In this document: positions 47,666 through 57,900 of the stretch, one piece after another
How positions within the stretch are numbered: position 1 is the stretch's first letter
Layout: each line of letters begins with the position of its first letter
Assembly (NCBI GenBank): GCA_016234685.1
Contig: JACRAT010000026.1
Coordinates: 62,001-126,000, forward strand
Length of the DNA: 64,000 bases
Origin: Nitrosomonadales bacterium
GTDB lineage: Bacteria; Pseudomonadota; Gammaproteobacteria; Burkholderiales; Gallionellaceae
Direction of reading: 5' to 3'
Position numbers and translations under genes: made by a program
The notes under the pieces: model-generated
The model's input: the letters and a program-made list of their open reading frames with translations, nothing else
The model's database searches: none
What the model was told of the DNA's origin: nothing

Positions 47666-49320
47666 TGTTCAGCTATCCCGAGACCCAGCGCGAGCATCCG
47701 ATCACCCCGGCCAAAGCCGGGTTGCTCGCTTTGCTGTGTCTGGTGTGGATAGGGACGGGGCTGATCGGGCATGACCCGTGGAAACCGGACGAGGCTTACA
47801 GCTTCGGGCTGGTCTACTCCATCCTGCAAAGCGGCGACTGGCTGGTTCCCATACTCGCCGGCGAGCCGTTCATGGACAAGCCGCCACTGTTCTACATCAC
47901 CGCAGCCGCCTTCGCCAAACTATTCTCGCCCTGGTTGCCGCTGCACGATGGCGCACGGCTGGCCAGCGGCTTCTACACCGCGTTGACCTTGCTGTTCACT
48001 GGCTTGGCCGGACGCGAGTTGTTCGGCAAGGCTGGCAGCTGGTCTTCCGCCGTCATCCTGATCGGCTGCCTAGGGCTGCTGGTACGCGCGCATCAGCTCA
48101 TCACCGACTTAGCTCTTGTCGCCGGCTGCGCCATGATGCTCTACGGCTATGCGCTGATACTACGCCACAGCAGTAAGGCAGGATTGTGGATAGGCACAGG
48201 CATGGGCGTGGGCTTCATGGCCAAGGGCTTCATCGCGCCGATATTCTTTTTGCTGATCAGCGCAGGGCTGCTCGCCTTCCAGTTCTGGCGCAACCGTCAC
48301 TACCTCGTCACACTGGGCGTAGCCCTGCTGTTCGCCCTGCCCTGGCTGACCGTCTGGCCGACGCTGTTGTATCTGCGCTCCCCCGCCCTGTTCGCCGAAT
48401 GGGCCTGGACGCTGAACATCGGCCACTGGTTTCTGTACGCTACGGCAGGCCACTACACCGAGGCGTTCTACTACGTAAAAAGCCTGCCCTGGCTGGCTTG
48501 GCCCGCGTTGCCGCTGGCAGCTTGGGCGGTGTGGCAGGCGCGCCGCAAGGTGATGCGCGAACCGGAATTCCAGTTACCGCTGGTCACCTTCGCCGTGATG
48601 CTGATGACGCTGAGCCTCGTCCCCAACATCAAGGAAGTGTTCGCCCTGCCCATGCTGCTGCCGCTCACCCTGCTGGCGACCGCCTCGCTCGCCACGCTGC
48701 GGCGCGGTGCGGCCAATGCGCTGGACTGGTTCGGCATCATGACCTTCGGCCTGATCGCCATTCTGCTGTGGTGGGGCTGGGCGGGCTTGCTGCTGGACAA
48801 CCACGCCAAGATCACCTTTTGGCTGAAAGACTACCAGCCCGGCTTCGAGCCTGCCTTCCATGAGCGCCCGTTCTGGATCGCACTGGTGTTCAGCGTGCTG
48901 TGGGTGCTACTGGTCTGGCGCGTGGGTCGCTCGATGCGCCGCGCCATCATCAACTGGGCCAGCGGCGTGACGCTGATCTGGATCCTCGCCATGACCTTGT
49001 GGCTGCCCTGGCTGGACAGCGGCAAGAGCTACCGCAACATGGTCGTCTCGCTCAAGCAAGCCTTACCCGCCCAATACGACTGCATCGCCGCCACCCATCT
49101 GGGCGATGGCCAGCGCGCCATGCTGCATTACTTCGGCGACATCCTCGTCGCCAGCAAAGACAGCCAGCGCTGCGAACTACTGCTGGTGCAGGAAGACCGC
49201 AAGCTGCACCCCGTCACCGACGAAACGCGCTGGGAAAAGATCTGGGAGGGAGGCCGCACCGGTGACCGCAACGAGCACTATCGGCTGTATCGCAAGATCT
49301 CAACATCGGCAGAGAGCTAA
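47665..49320 (+). CDS. GT39-family integral membrane glycosyltransferase (ArnT-like)
   Basis: This 551-residue protein with about 11-12 membrane helices belongs to the GT-C glycosyltransferases, which use polyprenyl-phosphate sugars. The first periplasmic loop has the acidic pair GHDPWKPDEAYSFG, and MDKPPLFYI follows, as in ArnT and related mannosyltransferases. Its ATG overlaps the stop of the protease gene by one base. The sugar and acceptor cannot be told from sequence; lipid A modification is only a possibility. Confidence 0.86.
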   Translation: MFSYPETQREHPITPAKAGLLALLCLVWIGTGLIGHDPWKPDEAYSFGLVYSILQSGDWLVPILAGEPFMDKPPLFYITAAAFAKLFSPWLPLHDGARLASGFYTALTLLFTGLAGRELFGKAGSWSSAVILIGCLGLLVRAHQLITDLALVAGCAMMLYGYALILRHSSKAGLWIGTGMGVGFMAKGFIAPIFFLLISAGLLAFQFWRNRHYLVTLGVALLFALPWLTVWPTLLYLRSPALFAEWAWTLNIGHWFLYATAGHYTEAFYYVKSLPWLAWPALPLAAWAVWQARRKVMREPEFQLPLVTFAVMLMTLSLVPNIKEVFALPMLLPLTLLATASLATLRRGAANALDWFGIMTFGLIAILLWWGWAGLLLDNHAKITFWLKDYQPGFEPAFHERPFWIALVFSVLWVLLVWRVGRSMRRAIINWASGVTLIWILAMTLWLPWLDSGKSYRNMVVSLKQALPAQYDCIAATHLGDGQRAMLHYFGDILVASKDSQRCELLLVQEDRKLHPVTDETRWEKIWEGGRTGDRNEHYRLYRKISTSAES

Positions 49321-49365
49321 GGGATCACAGATTTAGCTCAGATGGTGCTTGAGGGGAAATCCCCC

Positions 49366-52300
49366 TCAGCCCAGCGTCGCCCCACTCGCCAACAGCACAT
49401 CGAATACCTCCGCTGGCATCGGCCTAGAATACAGATAACCCTGAACGTAGTCACAACCGGCCGCCGCCAGCATGTCGCGCTGCTCGGAGGTCTCCACGCC
49501 TTCGGCGATGACTTTCAGCCCCAGCTTGTGGGCCATCACGATGATGGCTTCAGACAGGGCGAGGTCGTTGGGATCGGTGGCGAGGTCGCGCACGAAAGAG
49601 CGGTCGATCTTGAGGAAGTCGATGTCGAATTTCTTCAGATAGGCCAATGAGGAATAGCCGGTACCAAAGTCGTCGATGGCAACCAGAATACCCGCATCGC
49701 GGAATTGCAACAGCTTGGCGGTGATCTCGCTACGTTCGTTGAGCAGCAGCCCTTCGGTGATCTCGATGACGATGCATTCACCGGGCAAGCCCAGCTCCCT
49801 CAGATACTCCAGCCAAGCCTCCTCTCGCACCGTCACCAAAAACTGGTTAGGCGATTTGTTCACGCTGACTTGCCCGCAGATGCGGCCTTGCTGATGCCAG
49901 CGCTGCATCCAGCGCGCCGATTCTCGGAACACCCAGTCACCTATATCGCCGATCAAGCCGACCTCTTCTGCCAGCGGTATGAATTCCATCGGCGGAACCA
50001 GCCCGCGCTCCGGGTGCTGCCAGCGGATCAGCGCCTCGGCCTTGACGATCTGTCCGCTGCTCAACTCCACGATGGGTTGAAAGTACAAGCGAAACTCTTG
50101 GGCGGCGAGCGCGTTGCGCAGATCTTTGATGAGATGCAGACGCCGCTGCGCGCTTGCCTGCATCTGGCTGGTGAAGTAGCTGAAGCAGTTGCGCCCGCTG
50201 TTCTTGGCGACATACATCGCCTGATCGGCGTTCTTCAGTAGATCTTCCACCTCAGTGGCATCGTTGGGGTAAAGCGTGATGCCCACGCTGGCAGAGATGT
50301 AGACGACCTCGTTGCCCAAGCGGAACGGCTGCGAGAGGGCTTCGATGATGTTATCCGCGACTTGTTCGACGCGGCTGGCTTCGTCCAGATTCGGCAGGAT
50401 GACGGTGAACTCATCGCCGCCGATGCGCGCCACGGTATCCGAGCCACGCACGCTGATGCTGACGCGCCGCGCGGCATCGACCAGCAACTGGTCGCCGACA
50501 TCGTGACCCAGCGTATCGTTCACTTCCTTGAAGCGATCCAGATCTATGAACAGCAGGGCCAGTATTTTCTGGCTGCGCCCGGTCTTGCGTATCTCTTGTT
50601 GCAAACGGTCGCGGAACAAACGCCGGTTGGGCAACTGCGTGACCGGATCGTAATTGGCCTGTTGCCAGATCAAATCTTCCGCACGTTTGCGCTCGATGGC
50701 GATACTGGCGAGATTGGCCGCCTGCTGGATCAGTTCGATGTCTGCCGCGTTCGGTCGTGCCGGTTTGCGCTGGTAGATACCGAACGTACCCAGCACCTCG
50801 CCCTTGGCCGAGCAGATCGGCTCCGACCAGCAAGAGACCAGCCCGGCGCGGGCCACCAACTCTCGGTAATCTGCCCAATACGGGTCGGTCTGCAAGTTTT
50901 CGGCGACCACTCGCTCGTTGCGGCAAGCGGCGGTCCCACACGCGCCCACGCCGTCGCCGATCTGCAAGCCTTCCACGGTTTGATTGTAAAAATCGGGCAA
51001 GCTGGGTGCAGCGCCCAGTCGCAGGTGCTGCCCGCTCTCGTCGAGCAGCAGCACGGAACAGAGCAGATCGCTGCGCGATTGCTCGACGTAGCTGACGATC
51101 TGCCCGAGGATGTCGCTCATCGCCGCGCCCCGTGCCAGCATCTCGAAGGTGCGGTTGCGCGCACGCTCCTGCTCGCCTTGCCGATGCCGCTGCGTGATGT
51201 CGCGTCCTATGCCGGTCAGCCCGATCACCTCGCCGTGTGCGCCATAGAACGGCGTCTTCAACACCTCCATCAGCGCCTGCCGCCCGTCAGGATAGGTGAG
51301 CCATTCCTCGTCGCGGCGCGGTTGTTCGCTGGCGAAGGTCTGCGCATCCTGTTCGCGGAACAGACGCGCCTGCGATTCCGGCATCAACTCGGCATCGCTC
51401 TTGCCGATGATCTCGCTCCCCGGCTTGCCCATCCACACCTCGAATGCCTTGTTGCAGCCGGAATAGATGCCGTTGCGGTCTTTGTAGAAGAACAGGTCGG
51501 GCAAAGTGTCTATCATCGCTTGCAGCCTTTGGCCCATCGCATCCAGCGCTTGGGCCTGAGCGTCATCCCGCTCTTGTCGCATCACATTGATGCGGTCTGC
51601 CAGCGCAAAGGAAAGTAACAACATCTCCAATGCCGAGCCGATCTGGATCGAATAGAGCGTGAGGAAGTTGGTCGGCAGCCAGCCGATGTTGCGCGCCGCC
51701 ATCAGGAATACGCCCGTCATCAGCAGCGCCCATGCCAGCAGGAAGTAGCGCGCACCGGGATGGTTGCGCCGCAAGCAGGCGATACCGGTGCTGATGACCA
51801 CCAATGAACTGATCGCCCCCAGCAGCGACACTGCCAGCGCCGACCAGCGATAAGAGAACAACTGCGGCATCAGTGCCGTGCACAGAAACAGGCCGATCAA
51901 CAGCAGCAGCACGCGGTCGTAACCCGGCGTCATCACGCGGGTATTCAGAAAGCCCCGCGTAAACATCGTGCCGAAAGCACCGCCGACGGCGAAACCGATG
52001 GGCAGCGCCACATTGCCCCACGCCGTCCAGCCACGCCACAGAAACTGATTGCCCAAGCCACTCAGCGAAAGCAGGCCGACCGCAAGACTAGCGACAAAGC
52101 AGACATAGGTCAGATAGATGCGATCGCGCAGCGAGAGGTAGAGCAGCAGGTTGTACAACATCAGCGCCAGCAACATACCGAAGTACAACGCCAGTGAGGC
52201 GTAAGTCAGCAGGTTGTGGTCACGGAAGCTATCGGCTTGCCACAAGCGCAGCGGCACGGTGAGCGTGCCTTCCGACTGGATGCGCAGGTAGAAAGTCTGC

Positions 52301-52860
52301 GCTTCGCCACCCAGCTGCACCGGGAAGACGAAATTGCGATGCGAGATAGGTCGCGAGGAGAACGGCAGCAGATCGCCCGTCTCCCGCGCCCCCCAGCCAT
52401 GCGGGGAATGTTCGTATAGCGTCACATGATCCAGCGAGGGGAAAGCGACTTCCAGCAGCATCCGTTCGGATGCCGCTGGGCTGGCCGCAATCTCCAAGCG
52501 CAGCCAATAGGTCGAAGCGGAATAGCCGAAGTTCAGCTCGTCGCGCAGCCCTGTGCCGCTTGCCGTCAGCGCAGTTCGAAATGCAGCACGCCGCTCAGCG
52601 GCATCGACTTGGGTGATGTTGAGTCTACCTGTAGGGTCTTCCAACACCTCGATATGTGTGGCCAGCGCGAAGAATGGCGTCGCCCCATCCAACTGCAACG
52701 GAGCGGCGTTAACCAGCAGCGGCAGTAGCAGCAAGCAACTCCCCCATCTGCCAAGGCGAGTGAAGATAGTCAGGGCGCGCGAAATGGTGTGGAGTGCAGC
52801 CGTAAGGCAAAAGCACAAAACCCGCCGATGGCGGGTTTTGCTTGGAACCGGAAACATCAC
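49366..52860 (-). CDS. Membrane GGDEF-EAL protein with 7TMR-DISM, PAS and GAF domains
   Basis: The ORF is up to 1164 residues. Order: extracytoplasmic 7TMR-DISMED2 domain (about 60-200), seven helices (about 215-430), PAS (about 447-560), GAF (about 580-735), GGDEF (RIGGDEF near 812) and EAL (AEALIRW near 940, IDDFGTGYSS, EGVET). Both catalytic motifs are intact, so it may make or break cyclic di-GMP. The start is unsure. ATG at 52860 has only a weak ribosome site and a terminator hairpin falls within its first 15 codons; TTG codons further in (codon 15 or 43) are alternatives. It follows chpA directly. Confidence 0.88.
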   Translation of the reverse strand: MMFPVPSKTRHRRVLCFCLTAALHTISRALTIFTRLGRWGSCLLLLPLLVNAAPLQLDGATPFFALATHIEVLEDPTGRLNITQVDAAERRAAFRTALTASGTGLRDELNFGYSASTYWLRLEIAASPAASERMLLEVAFPSLDHVTLYEHSPHGWGARETGDLLPFSSRPISHRNFVFPVQLGGEAQTFYLRIQSEGTLTVPLRLWQADSFRDHNLLTYASLALYFGMLLALMLYNLLLYLSLRDRIYLTYVCFVASLAVGLLSLSGLGNQFLWRGWTAWGNVALPIGFAVGGAFGTMFTRGFLNTRVMTPGYDRVLLLLIGLFLCTALMPQLFSYRWSALAVSLLGAISSLVVISTGIACLRRNHPGARYFLLAWALLMTGVFLMAARNIGWLPTNFLTLYSIQIGSALEMLLLSFALADRINVMRQERDDAQAQALDAMGQRLQAMIDTLPDLFFYKDRNGIYSGCNKAFEVWMGKPGSEIIGKSDAELMPESQARLFREQDAQTFASEQPRRDEEWLTYPDGRQALMEVLKTPFYGAHGEVIGLTGIGRDITQRHRQGEQERARNRTFEMLARGAAMSDILGQIVSYVEQSRSDLLCSVLLLDESGQHLRLGAAPSLPDFYNQTVEGLQIGDGVGACGTAACRNERVVAENLQTDPYWADYRELVARAGLVSCWSEPICSAKGEVLGTFGIYQRKPARPNAADIELIQQAANLASIAIERKRAEDLIWQQANYDPVTQLPNRRLFRDRLQQEIRKTGRSQKILALLFIDLDRFKEVNDTLGHDVGDQLLVDAARRVSISVRGSDTVARIGGDEFTVILPNLDEASRVEQVADNIIEALSQPFRLGNEVVYISASVGITLYPNDATEVEDLLKNADQAMYVAKNSGRNCFSYFTSQMQASAQRRLHLIKDLRNALAAQEFRLYFQPIVELSSGQIVKAEALIRWQHPERGLVPPMEFIPLAEEVGLIGDIGDWVFRESARWMQRWHQQGRICGQVSVNKSPNQFLVTVREEAWLEYLRELGLPGECIVIEITEGLLLNERSEITAKLLQFRDAGILVAIDDFGTGYSSLAYLKKFDIDFLKIDRSFVRDLATDPNDLALSEAIIVMAHKLGLKVIAEGVETSEQRDMLAAAGCDYVQGYLYSRPMPAEVFDVLLASGATLG
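52817..52839 (-). terminator. Rho-independent terminator after chpA
   Basis: The ten-base arms AAAACCCGCC and GGCGGGTTTT enclose three bases and lie 27 bases past the chpA stop. They overlap the 5' end of the GGDEF-EAL reading frame. Confidence 0.72.
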
Positions 52861-52865
52861 CTGAC

Positions 52866-55800
52866 TCAGGCAGCAACCGCTGCCGTAGTGTAATTGGCGA
52901 TGTGTACCAGCAGGTCTTCTTCCTGGAACGGCTTGCCCAGATAATGGTTCACACCGAGCTGCATCGCGTGATCGCGGTGCTTGTCCGCTGTCCGCGAGGT
53001 AATCATGATGATAGGCAGTTCGCGGGTCTTAGCGTCGCGGCGCAACTGCTTGGTCAACTCGAAGCCATCCATACGCGGCATTTCGATGTCCAGCAGCATG
53101 ACGTTCGGCATCGCCCCGGCGGCAAGTTGCTCCAGTGCATCCACCCCATCCTTGGCGGTAATCACCTGATAACCGGCACGCATCAGGAAACGGGTGGTGA
53201 TCTTGCGCACGGTGAGCGAATCATCCACCACCATGACGATCGGTTGCAGTTTCTGCGGCTCGACCACCACCGGCTTGACCACCTTGCGTATCGTCAGGTT
53301 GCGCTGCGCCAGTTGCGGCGGATTCAGAATCAGCGCGATCTGGCCGTTACCCAACAGTGTCGCTCCGGCGATACCTTGCATCCGGGCCAACTGCGGGCCG
53401 ATGTTCTTCACCACGACTTCCTGCTTACCCGCCATACTGTCCACGTGCAGTGCGATACGCAGATCGCCGCTACGCAACAGCAGGATAGGCGTGTGCGGAC
53501 GCACCTCAGGCACACGATCATAGTCGCCCAAAAGGTGTGGCAGATAGTGCAACGGATAGGTGCGGCCCATCCACTCCACACTACGCTGCGCGTAGATGGC
53601 TTCCAGCGCACCAGTACGGTGTTGCTGAACCTGCTCCACCATGGTGGACGGGATCGCATACAGATCGTCGCCGGAATGCACCATCACCGACTGCATCACC
53701 GCCAGAGTCAACGGCAAGTGGATGGTGAAACGCGTACCTTTGCCGGGTTCGGTGGTGACGCTGATCTGACCGCCCAAGGCGATCACCTCACTGCGCACCA
53801 CGTCCATGCCCACACCTCGACCGGCGACTTCCGTCACGGTCTCGGCGGTAGACAGGCCCGAAGCAAAGATCAACTGGATGATCTGGTCGTCAGCGACCTG
53901 TTCGCCCGGCTGCACCAAGCCGAGTTCCAAGCCCTTGCGGCGCAGACGTGCCATATCCAAGCCCGCACCGTCATCGCTGAATTCGAACACCACTTCGTTG
54001 CTTTCCTGACGCAACGAAAGACGAATATCGCCGAGAGGCGGTTTGCCGCCCAGATCACGCGCTTCGGGAGACTCCAGACCATGCACCATCGAGTTACGCA
54101 GCAAGTGCTCGAACGGCGCGGTCATCTTTTCAAGCATGGAACGGTCAAGCTCCAACTCCGTACCGCTCAGTTCCAAGTTGGCCTTTTTGCCCAGCTCCTT
54201 GCCGGTCTGACGCACGATGCGATAGAGACGTTCGGAGATGCTGGCGAACGGAACCATGCGGATCGACATCAGACCTTCTTGCAGTTCTCGGTTCATGTGG
54301 GCTTGCGCCGTCAGCGCGCCAGCGGTCTCGTCCAGATTCTTCAGCAGCGTCTGTTGTACGGTTTGAACGTCATGCACGCTTTCGTTCATGAAGCGCGTCA
54401 GTTCTTGGAAGCGGGTGAAGCGGTCGAACTCCAGCGGATCGAACTTCTCGGCGGTATCCTCGGACAAGGACACCCGCGCCTGCATCTGGCTTTCCGCTTG
54501 GATCTCGATCTCGCGCAGCTGCTTACGCAGACGATTCACACTTTCTGTCAGTTCCAGCAGGCCGTTCTTGAACGTGCGCAACTCAGCTTCGATGTGCGAA
54601 CGGGTCACCCCGATTTCGCCAGCCTCGTTCACCAGACGGTCGACGATGTCCGAACGCACACGCAGCATATTGGTGAGTGCGGCACGCTCCGCGCCGATCT
54701 CCAACAAAGGCTGCTGCACACCTGCGGCCTGGGTCTCTTCGGCCTCGCCCTTCTCTCCGGCAACTTCTTGCAGCGGGTTCTTGTATTCGCCGCTACGCAA
54801 CTGCTCCAGCAGAACGCCAAGGTAATCGAAGTAGTCTTCCAGTTCGTCCCAGAACGCTGCGGTCTGTCCGCCGTGAGCCTCATCGGACATCACGCGGTCT
54901 TCCATCTTGTGCGTCAGTTCGCCGATACGCATCGCACCGGCCATCCGCGCGCCGCCCTTGATGGTATGCAGGGTTCGACGCAGATTGCGGGCAAACTGCT
55001 CGGAATCCGGCTGCTCACGCCATGCGCGCAAACCGTTACCGATCTGCGGGAAGAGATCGTTGGATTCTTCAAGGAACACCGGCAGCAACTGTTCATCCAC
55101 GTCATCGCGGACTTCCAGCACGATCTGGTCAGGCGCAACGTGATCGGCCAAAGCAGCTGCGATCTCTTGCTCGATCAGCGGTGGAGCTTCAGCCACAGGC
55201 GCAGCTTCGACCTCCTGCTTGGCTTCCGGCGAAGTCGCGACAGGCGCAGCAGGTTCTTCAACGGCGACAGCGGGGAGCGCTTGCACTTGATCCGCTTGCA
55301 GGGCCTCGACGACATCGGCACGATCTTCCGGCGTTTGTTTGCCGCTGACCGCTTGCGTCATCTCGTCCAGCGCACCAACACAGCGTTCGAGCAAAGCCAG
55401 TTGTGCATCGCTCAGCGTCAGCGGCAAATCTATGCGGGCTTGCAGCCATTGCTCCAGCGCGTAGGAAAGATCGGAGATGCTGGTGAAACCTATCGTCCGA
55501 TTGATCCCGGCCAGCGTATGGGCCGCGCGCATGAAATCGAAGTGGATGACCGACGGCACCGATACGCGCAACGCTTCCAGTTGTCGCCACAAGGCGGCGA
55601 TATGCTGGGCCGCCTCTTCGGTGGCGATGCCGAACATGGTCGCAGACAAAGTGACCGGACCGATCTTCACTTCCGTTGGCACGGCTGGCTCGGCGGCTTG
55701 CACCGGAGCAGGCGCTTCGACAGGCGATGCGACAACTTCTGGCACTGCCACCTTGGCCGGCGCATTCAGCACGGCATCAGGATCCAGACCAGCTTCGACC

Positions 55801-57890
55801 TGATTCGCCAGACTCACCAACTCAGCAGCGTCGATCTCGGTGTCGCCGTGTACAGCCAGCTCACCGACCCAGTAATTGAAGGCAGCTTCGGCGCGAGCAA
55901 TGAATGCCAGCAAACCGGGCGTCGCTGCTTTGCCTTCTTGCAGCCACTGATTCATCATCCGCTCGATGGCCCAAGCCACGTCGCCCAATTCCTTCAGACC
56001 GACCATGCGACCGCTGCCCTTGAGGGTGTGGAAACCGCGACGAACGGTGACCAAAGGCTCAGGGCTATCGGGATGTTGATGGCTGATGTCCAGATTGGCG
56101 GAGATGGTCTCCAGCACTTCGCGGGCTTCTTCCAAGAAGATTTCGAGCAGCTCATTGATCGGTGCGCTGCTGGCTTTGCGCTCGGTTGCGGCAGGCGTGG
56201 CGACAGGTTTCTTCAAGCCTTTCAGCTCTTCCATCGCGGCATCGGTCAGATGCCCTTCGTGCTTGTGCCCGTTAGCCAGATTCTGCGCCACGCTCTGCAA
56301 GGCGCTCGAAGCAAAGGCTAGGGCTTGCATCTCGGCCTCTTGCGGCGCGCTGCGTTCACGCACCAAGCGGGAGAGTGCTTCGCGCAGAGCATCCAGCACG
56401 CGCAAGGCGCGCGGCAGCGAAAGCAGATGCAGACCGCCACGCACTTGGGCCAGCAAACGATCCAGCGGCAACAACTCGTCGTGCTTGTTCGGCTCGGCAA
56501 AGAAAGTGTTCAGGCCTTGCTCGACCAGTTGCAGATTGCTCAGCATCTCGTCGGCTAGGGGTGCCAGCGCACTTCTTTCCTCGGTTTGAGATTGCATCGT
56601 GACCAGCTCATCCAACTCATCGCTGTCGCCCGCCTCACTGCGCAAGGTCGCGCGGATGCGCTTGATAACGATCTCGGCCTGTTCTTGATAACCGTGATCG
56701 AGGTTGGCATAGTGGTCGATGCCGTTTTGCAGCAACAACAACGCCATCGCCATATCCATCGCTATGCGCTGGATGCCGTCGATCTCGGCCTCGTCCACGA
56801 TGGACTGGATCTGCTCACACAGATAGTGCAGCGTGTCCTGACCCAGCTGTTGCGAAAGCCCGCTCAACTTGGCGATCTGCTCGGCGAACACACCACCAGC
56901 TGCCAAGTCCCCCTCGGCAGCGAACTTTTCCCAGCTAGATTCGACTTGGCGGAAAGCCACGCGCATCTCGGCCAGCACCTGACCGGTCTGCTCTTCCGGC
57001 ATGGTGTTGGCCTTGGGCAGATAGACGTCCAGCGCGTAAGCCTGCTTGATCGCCTCGACGGTCTCGCTGACCGGCTGACTGCGGGCGATCAGATAGAGCA
57101 TCTCGGACAACACTTCCTTGACTTCACTCGCCGTTCCTTCGAACAACGACTTCATCTGTAGATCCATCCGGCCCAGCAGACGCTTGGCGTTCAACTCGGG
57201 CGGCAGACCGTCATGCAGCAGGCAATCCAGCAAGGCCGACGAGACCCACCAGAAAGCGCGCTGGTTATCCTGCGGTGCATAATCCAGCACCTGACGCACA
57301 GCACTGCGCATGGTTTCCAGTGCGGCGGCGGGTTGATCGTTGCGCAGCCATTTCAGCAGCGCGTGCTGGTATTTGCCGCGTTCGCCGCGTATCAATTCGT
57401 TCGCCCCCTCGGGCGGAACCGACTCCAGCAACTCGGCGGGCAATTCGATGTTCAATGCGGGAAAGAACAGATCGGACTCGGCAGACTGTTCCAGCCCGCG
57501 CGCCTGACGCAACTCTTGGTAGCGATTGAATAGCTTGAGTGCCGCGTTATCCGCCCCATTCGCCAGCGAGTCGAGATAACGGGTCAACGCCTTCAGCGCG
57601 CGGCCCACCACTTCGCCCTGCACCGGGGTGAAAGGCAGTGCACCATCGGCGAGTTCTTGCAGCAGATTCTCCAGCTCGCCGCTGAACACCGCCAAGCCTT
57701 CCAGGCCGAACATACGCAACACACCGCGCACGCGATGCAACTCAGCCAGAGCTTTAAGCAGCAACCCATTGGCGCTGGCGGGCGCATTGAAATAGCCCTC
57801 CAAGTCCGCACTGACGGTCGCCAGTGTTGCATCCAGACTAGGCTTGATCGCCAGCAGTGGAACCAGATTCGATTGAGGAGACGATGCCAT
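52866..57890 (-). CDS. chpA: ChpA-type hybrid chemosensory histidine kinase
   Basis: This 1674-residue CheA-like kinase of the type IV pilus system has three canonical Hpt sites: FHTLKGSGRMVG (near 618), AHTLAGINRTIG (near 790) and LHTIKGGARMAG (near 973). Degenerate Hpt-like regions precede them. The kinase core has the N box HLLRNSMVHG (near 1263), DDGAGLDMA and GRGVGMDVV. A CheW-like domain and a C-terminal receiver (VDDSLTVRK, LLDIEMPRMDG near 1600) follow. ATG at 57890 (MASSPQSN) is taken; 18 more residues upstream are open but overlap pilJ. It is smaller than P. aeruginosa ChpA. Confidence 0.94.
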   Translation of the reverse strand: MASSPQSNLVPLLAIKPSLDATLATVSADLEGYFNAPASANGLLLKALAELHRVRGVLRMFGLEGLAVFSGELENLLQELADGALPFTPVQGEVVGRALKALTRYLDSLANGADNAALKLFNRYQELRQARGLEQSAESDLFFPALNIELPAELLESVPPEGANELIRGERGKYQHALLKWLRNDQPAAALETMRSAVRQVLDYAPQDNQRAFWWVSSALLDCLLHDGLPPELNAKRLLGRMDLQMKSLFEGTASEVKEVLSEMLYLIARSQPVSETVEAIKQAYALDVYLPKANTMPEEQTGQVLAEMRVAFRQVESSWEKFAAEGDLAAGGVFAEQIAKLSGLSQQLGQDTLHYLCEQIQSIVDEAEIDGIQRIAMDMAMALLLLQNGIDHYANLDHGYQEQAEIVIKRIRATLRSEAGDSDELDELVTMQSQTEERSALAPLADEMLSNLQLVEQGLNTFFAEPNKHDELLPLDRLLAQVRGGLHLLSLPRALRVLDALREALSRLVRERSAPQEAEMQALAFASSALQSVAQNLANGHKHEGHLTDAAMEELKGLKKPVATPAATERKASSAPINELLEIFLEEAREVLETISANLDISHQHPDSPEPLVTVRRGFHTLKGSGRMVGLKELGDVAWAIERMMNQWLQEGKAATPGLLAFIARAEAAFNYWVGELAVHGDTEIDAAELVSLANQVEAGLDPDAVLNAPAKVAVPEVVASPVEAPAPVQAAEPAVPTEVKIGPVTLSATMFGIATEEAAQHIAALWRQLEALRVSVPSVIHFDFMRAAHTLAGINRTIGFTSISDLSYALEQWLQARIDLPLTLSDAQLALLERCVGALDEMTQAVSGKQTPEDRADVVEALQADQVQALPAVAVEEPAAPVATSPEAKQEVEAAPVAEAPPLIEQEIAAALADHVAPDQIVLEVRDDVDEQLLPVFLEESNDLFPQIGNGLRAWREQPDSEQFARNLRRTLHTIKGGARMAGAMRIGELTHKMEDRVMSDEAHGGQTAAFWDELEDYFDYLGVLLEQLRSGEYKNPLQEVAGEKGEAEETQAAGVQQPLLEIGAERAALTNMLRVRSDIVDRLVNEAGEIGVTRSHIEAELRTFKNGLLELTESVNRLRKQLREIEIQAESQMQARVSLSEDTAEKFDPLEFDRFTRFQELTRFMNESVHDVQTVQQTLLKNLDETAGALTAQAHMNRELQEGLMSIRMVPFASISERLYRIVRQTGKELGKKANLELSGTELELDRSMLEKMTAPFEHLLRNSMVHGLESPEARDLGGKPPLGDIRLSLRQESNEVVFEFSDDGAGLDMARLRRKGLELGLVQPGEQVADDQIIQLIFASGLSTAETVTEVAGRGVGMDVVRSEVIALGGQISVTTEPGKGTRFTIHLPLTLAVMQSVMVHSGDDLYAIPSTMVEQVQQHRTGALEAIYAQRSVEWMGRTYPLHYLPHLLGDYDRVPEVRPHTPILLLRSGDLRIALHVDSMAGKQEVVVKNIGPQLARMQGIAGATLLGNGQIALILNPPQLAQRNLTIRKVVKPVVVEPQKLQPIVMVVDDSLTVRKITTRFLMRAGYQVITAKDGVDALEQLAAGAMPNVMLLDIEMPRMDGFELTKQLRRDAKTRELPIIMITSRTADKHRDHAMQLGVNHYLGKPFQEEDLLVHIANYTTAAVAA

Positions 57891-57900
57891 GCTCTGCGAC

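Noticed and set aside
52842-56321. Open frame of about 1159 codons on the plus strand opposite chpA
   Set aside because: It mirrors chpA in a GC-rich gene, has no recognisable domain and a His/Arg/Gln-rich composition typical of antisense frames. chpA itself has clear Hpt, kinase and receiver domains.
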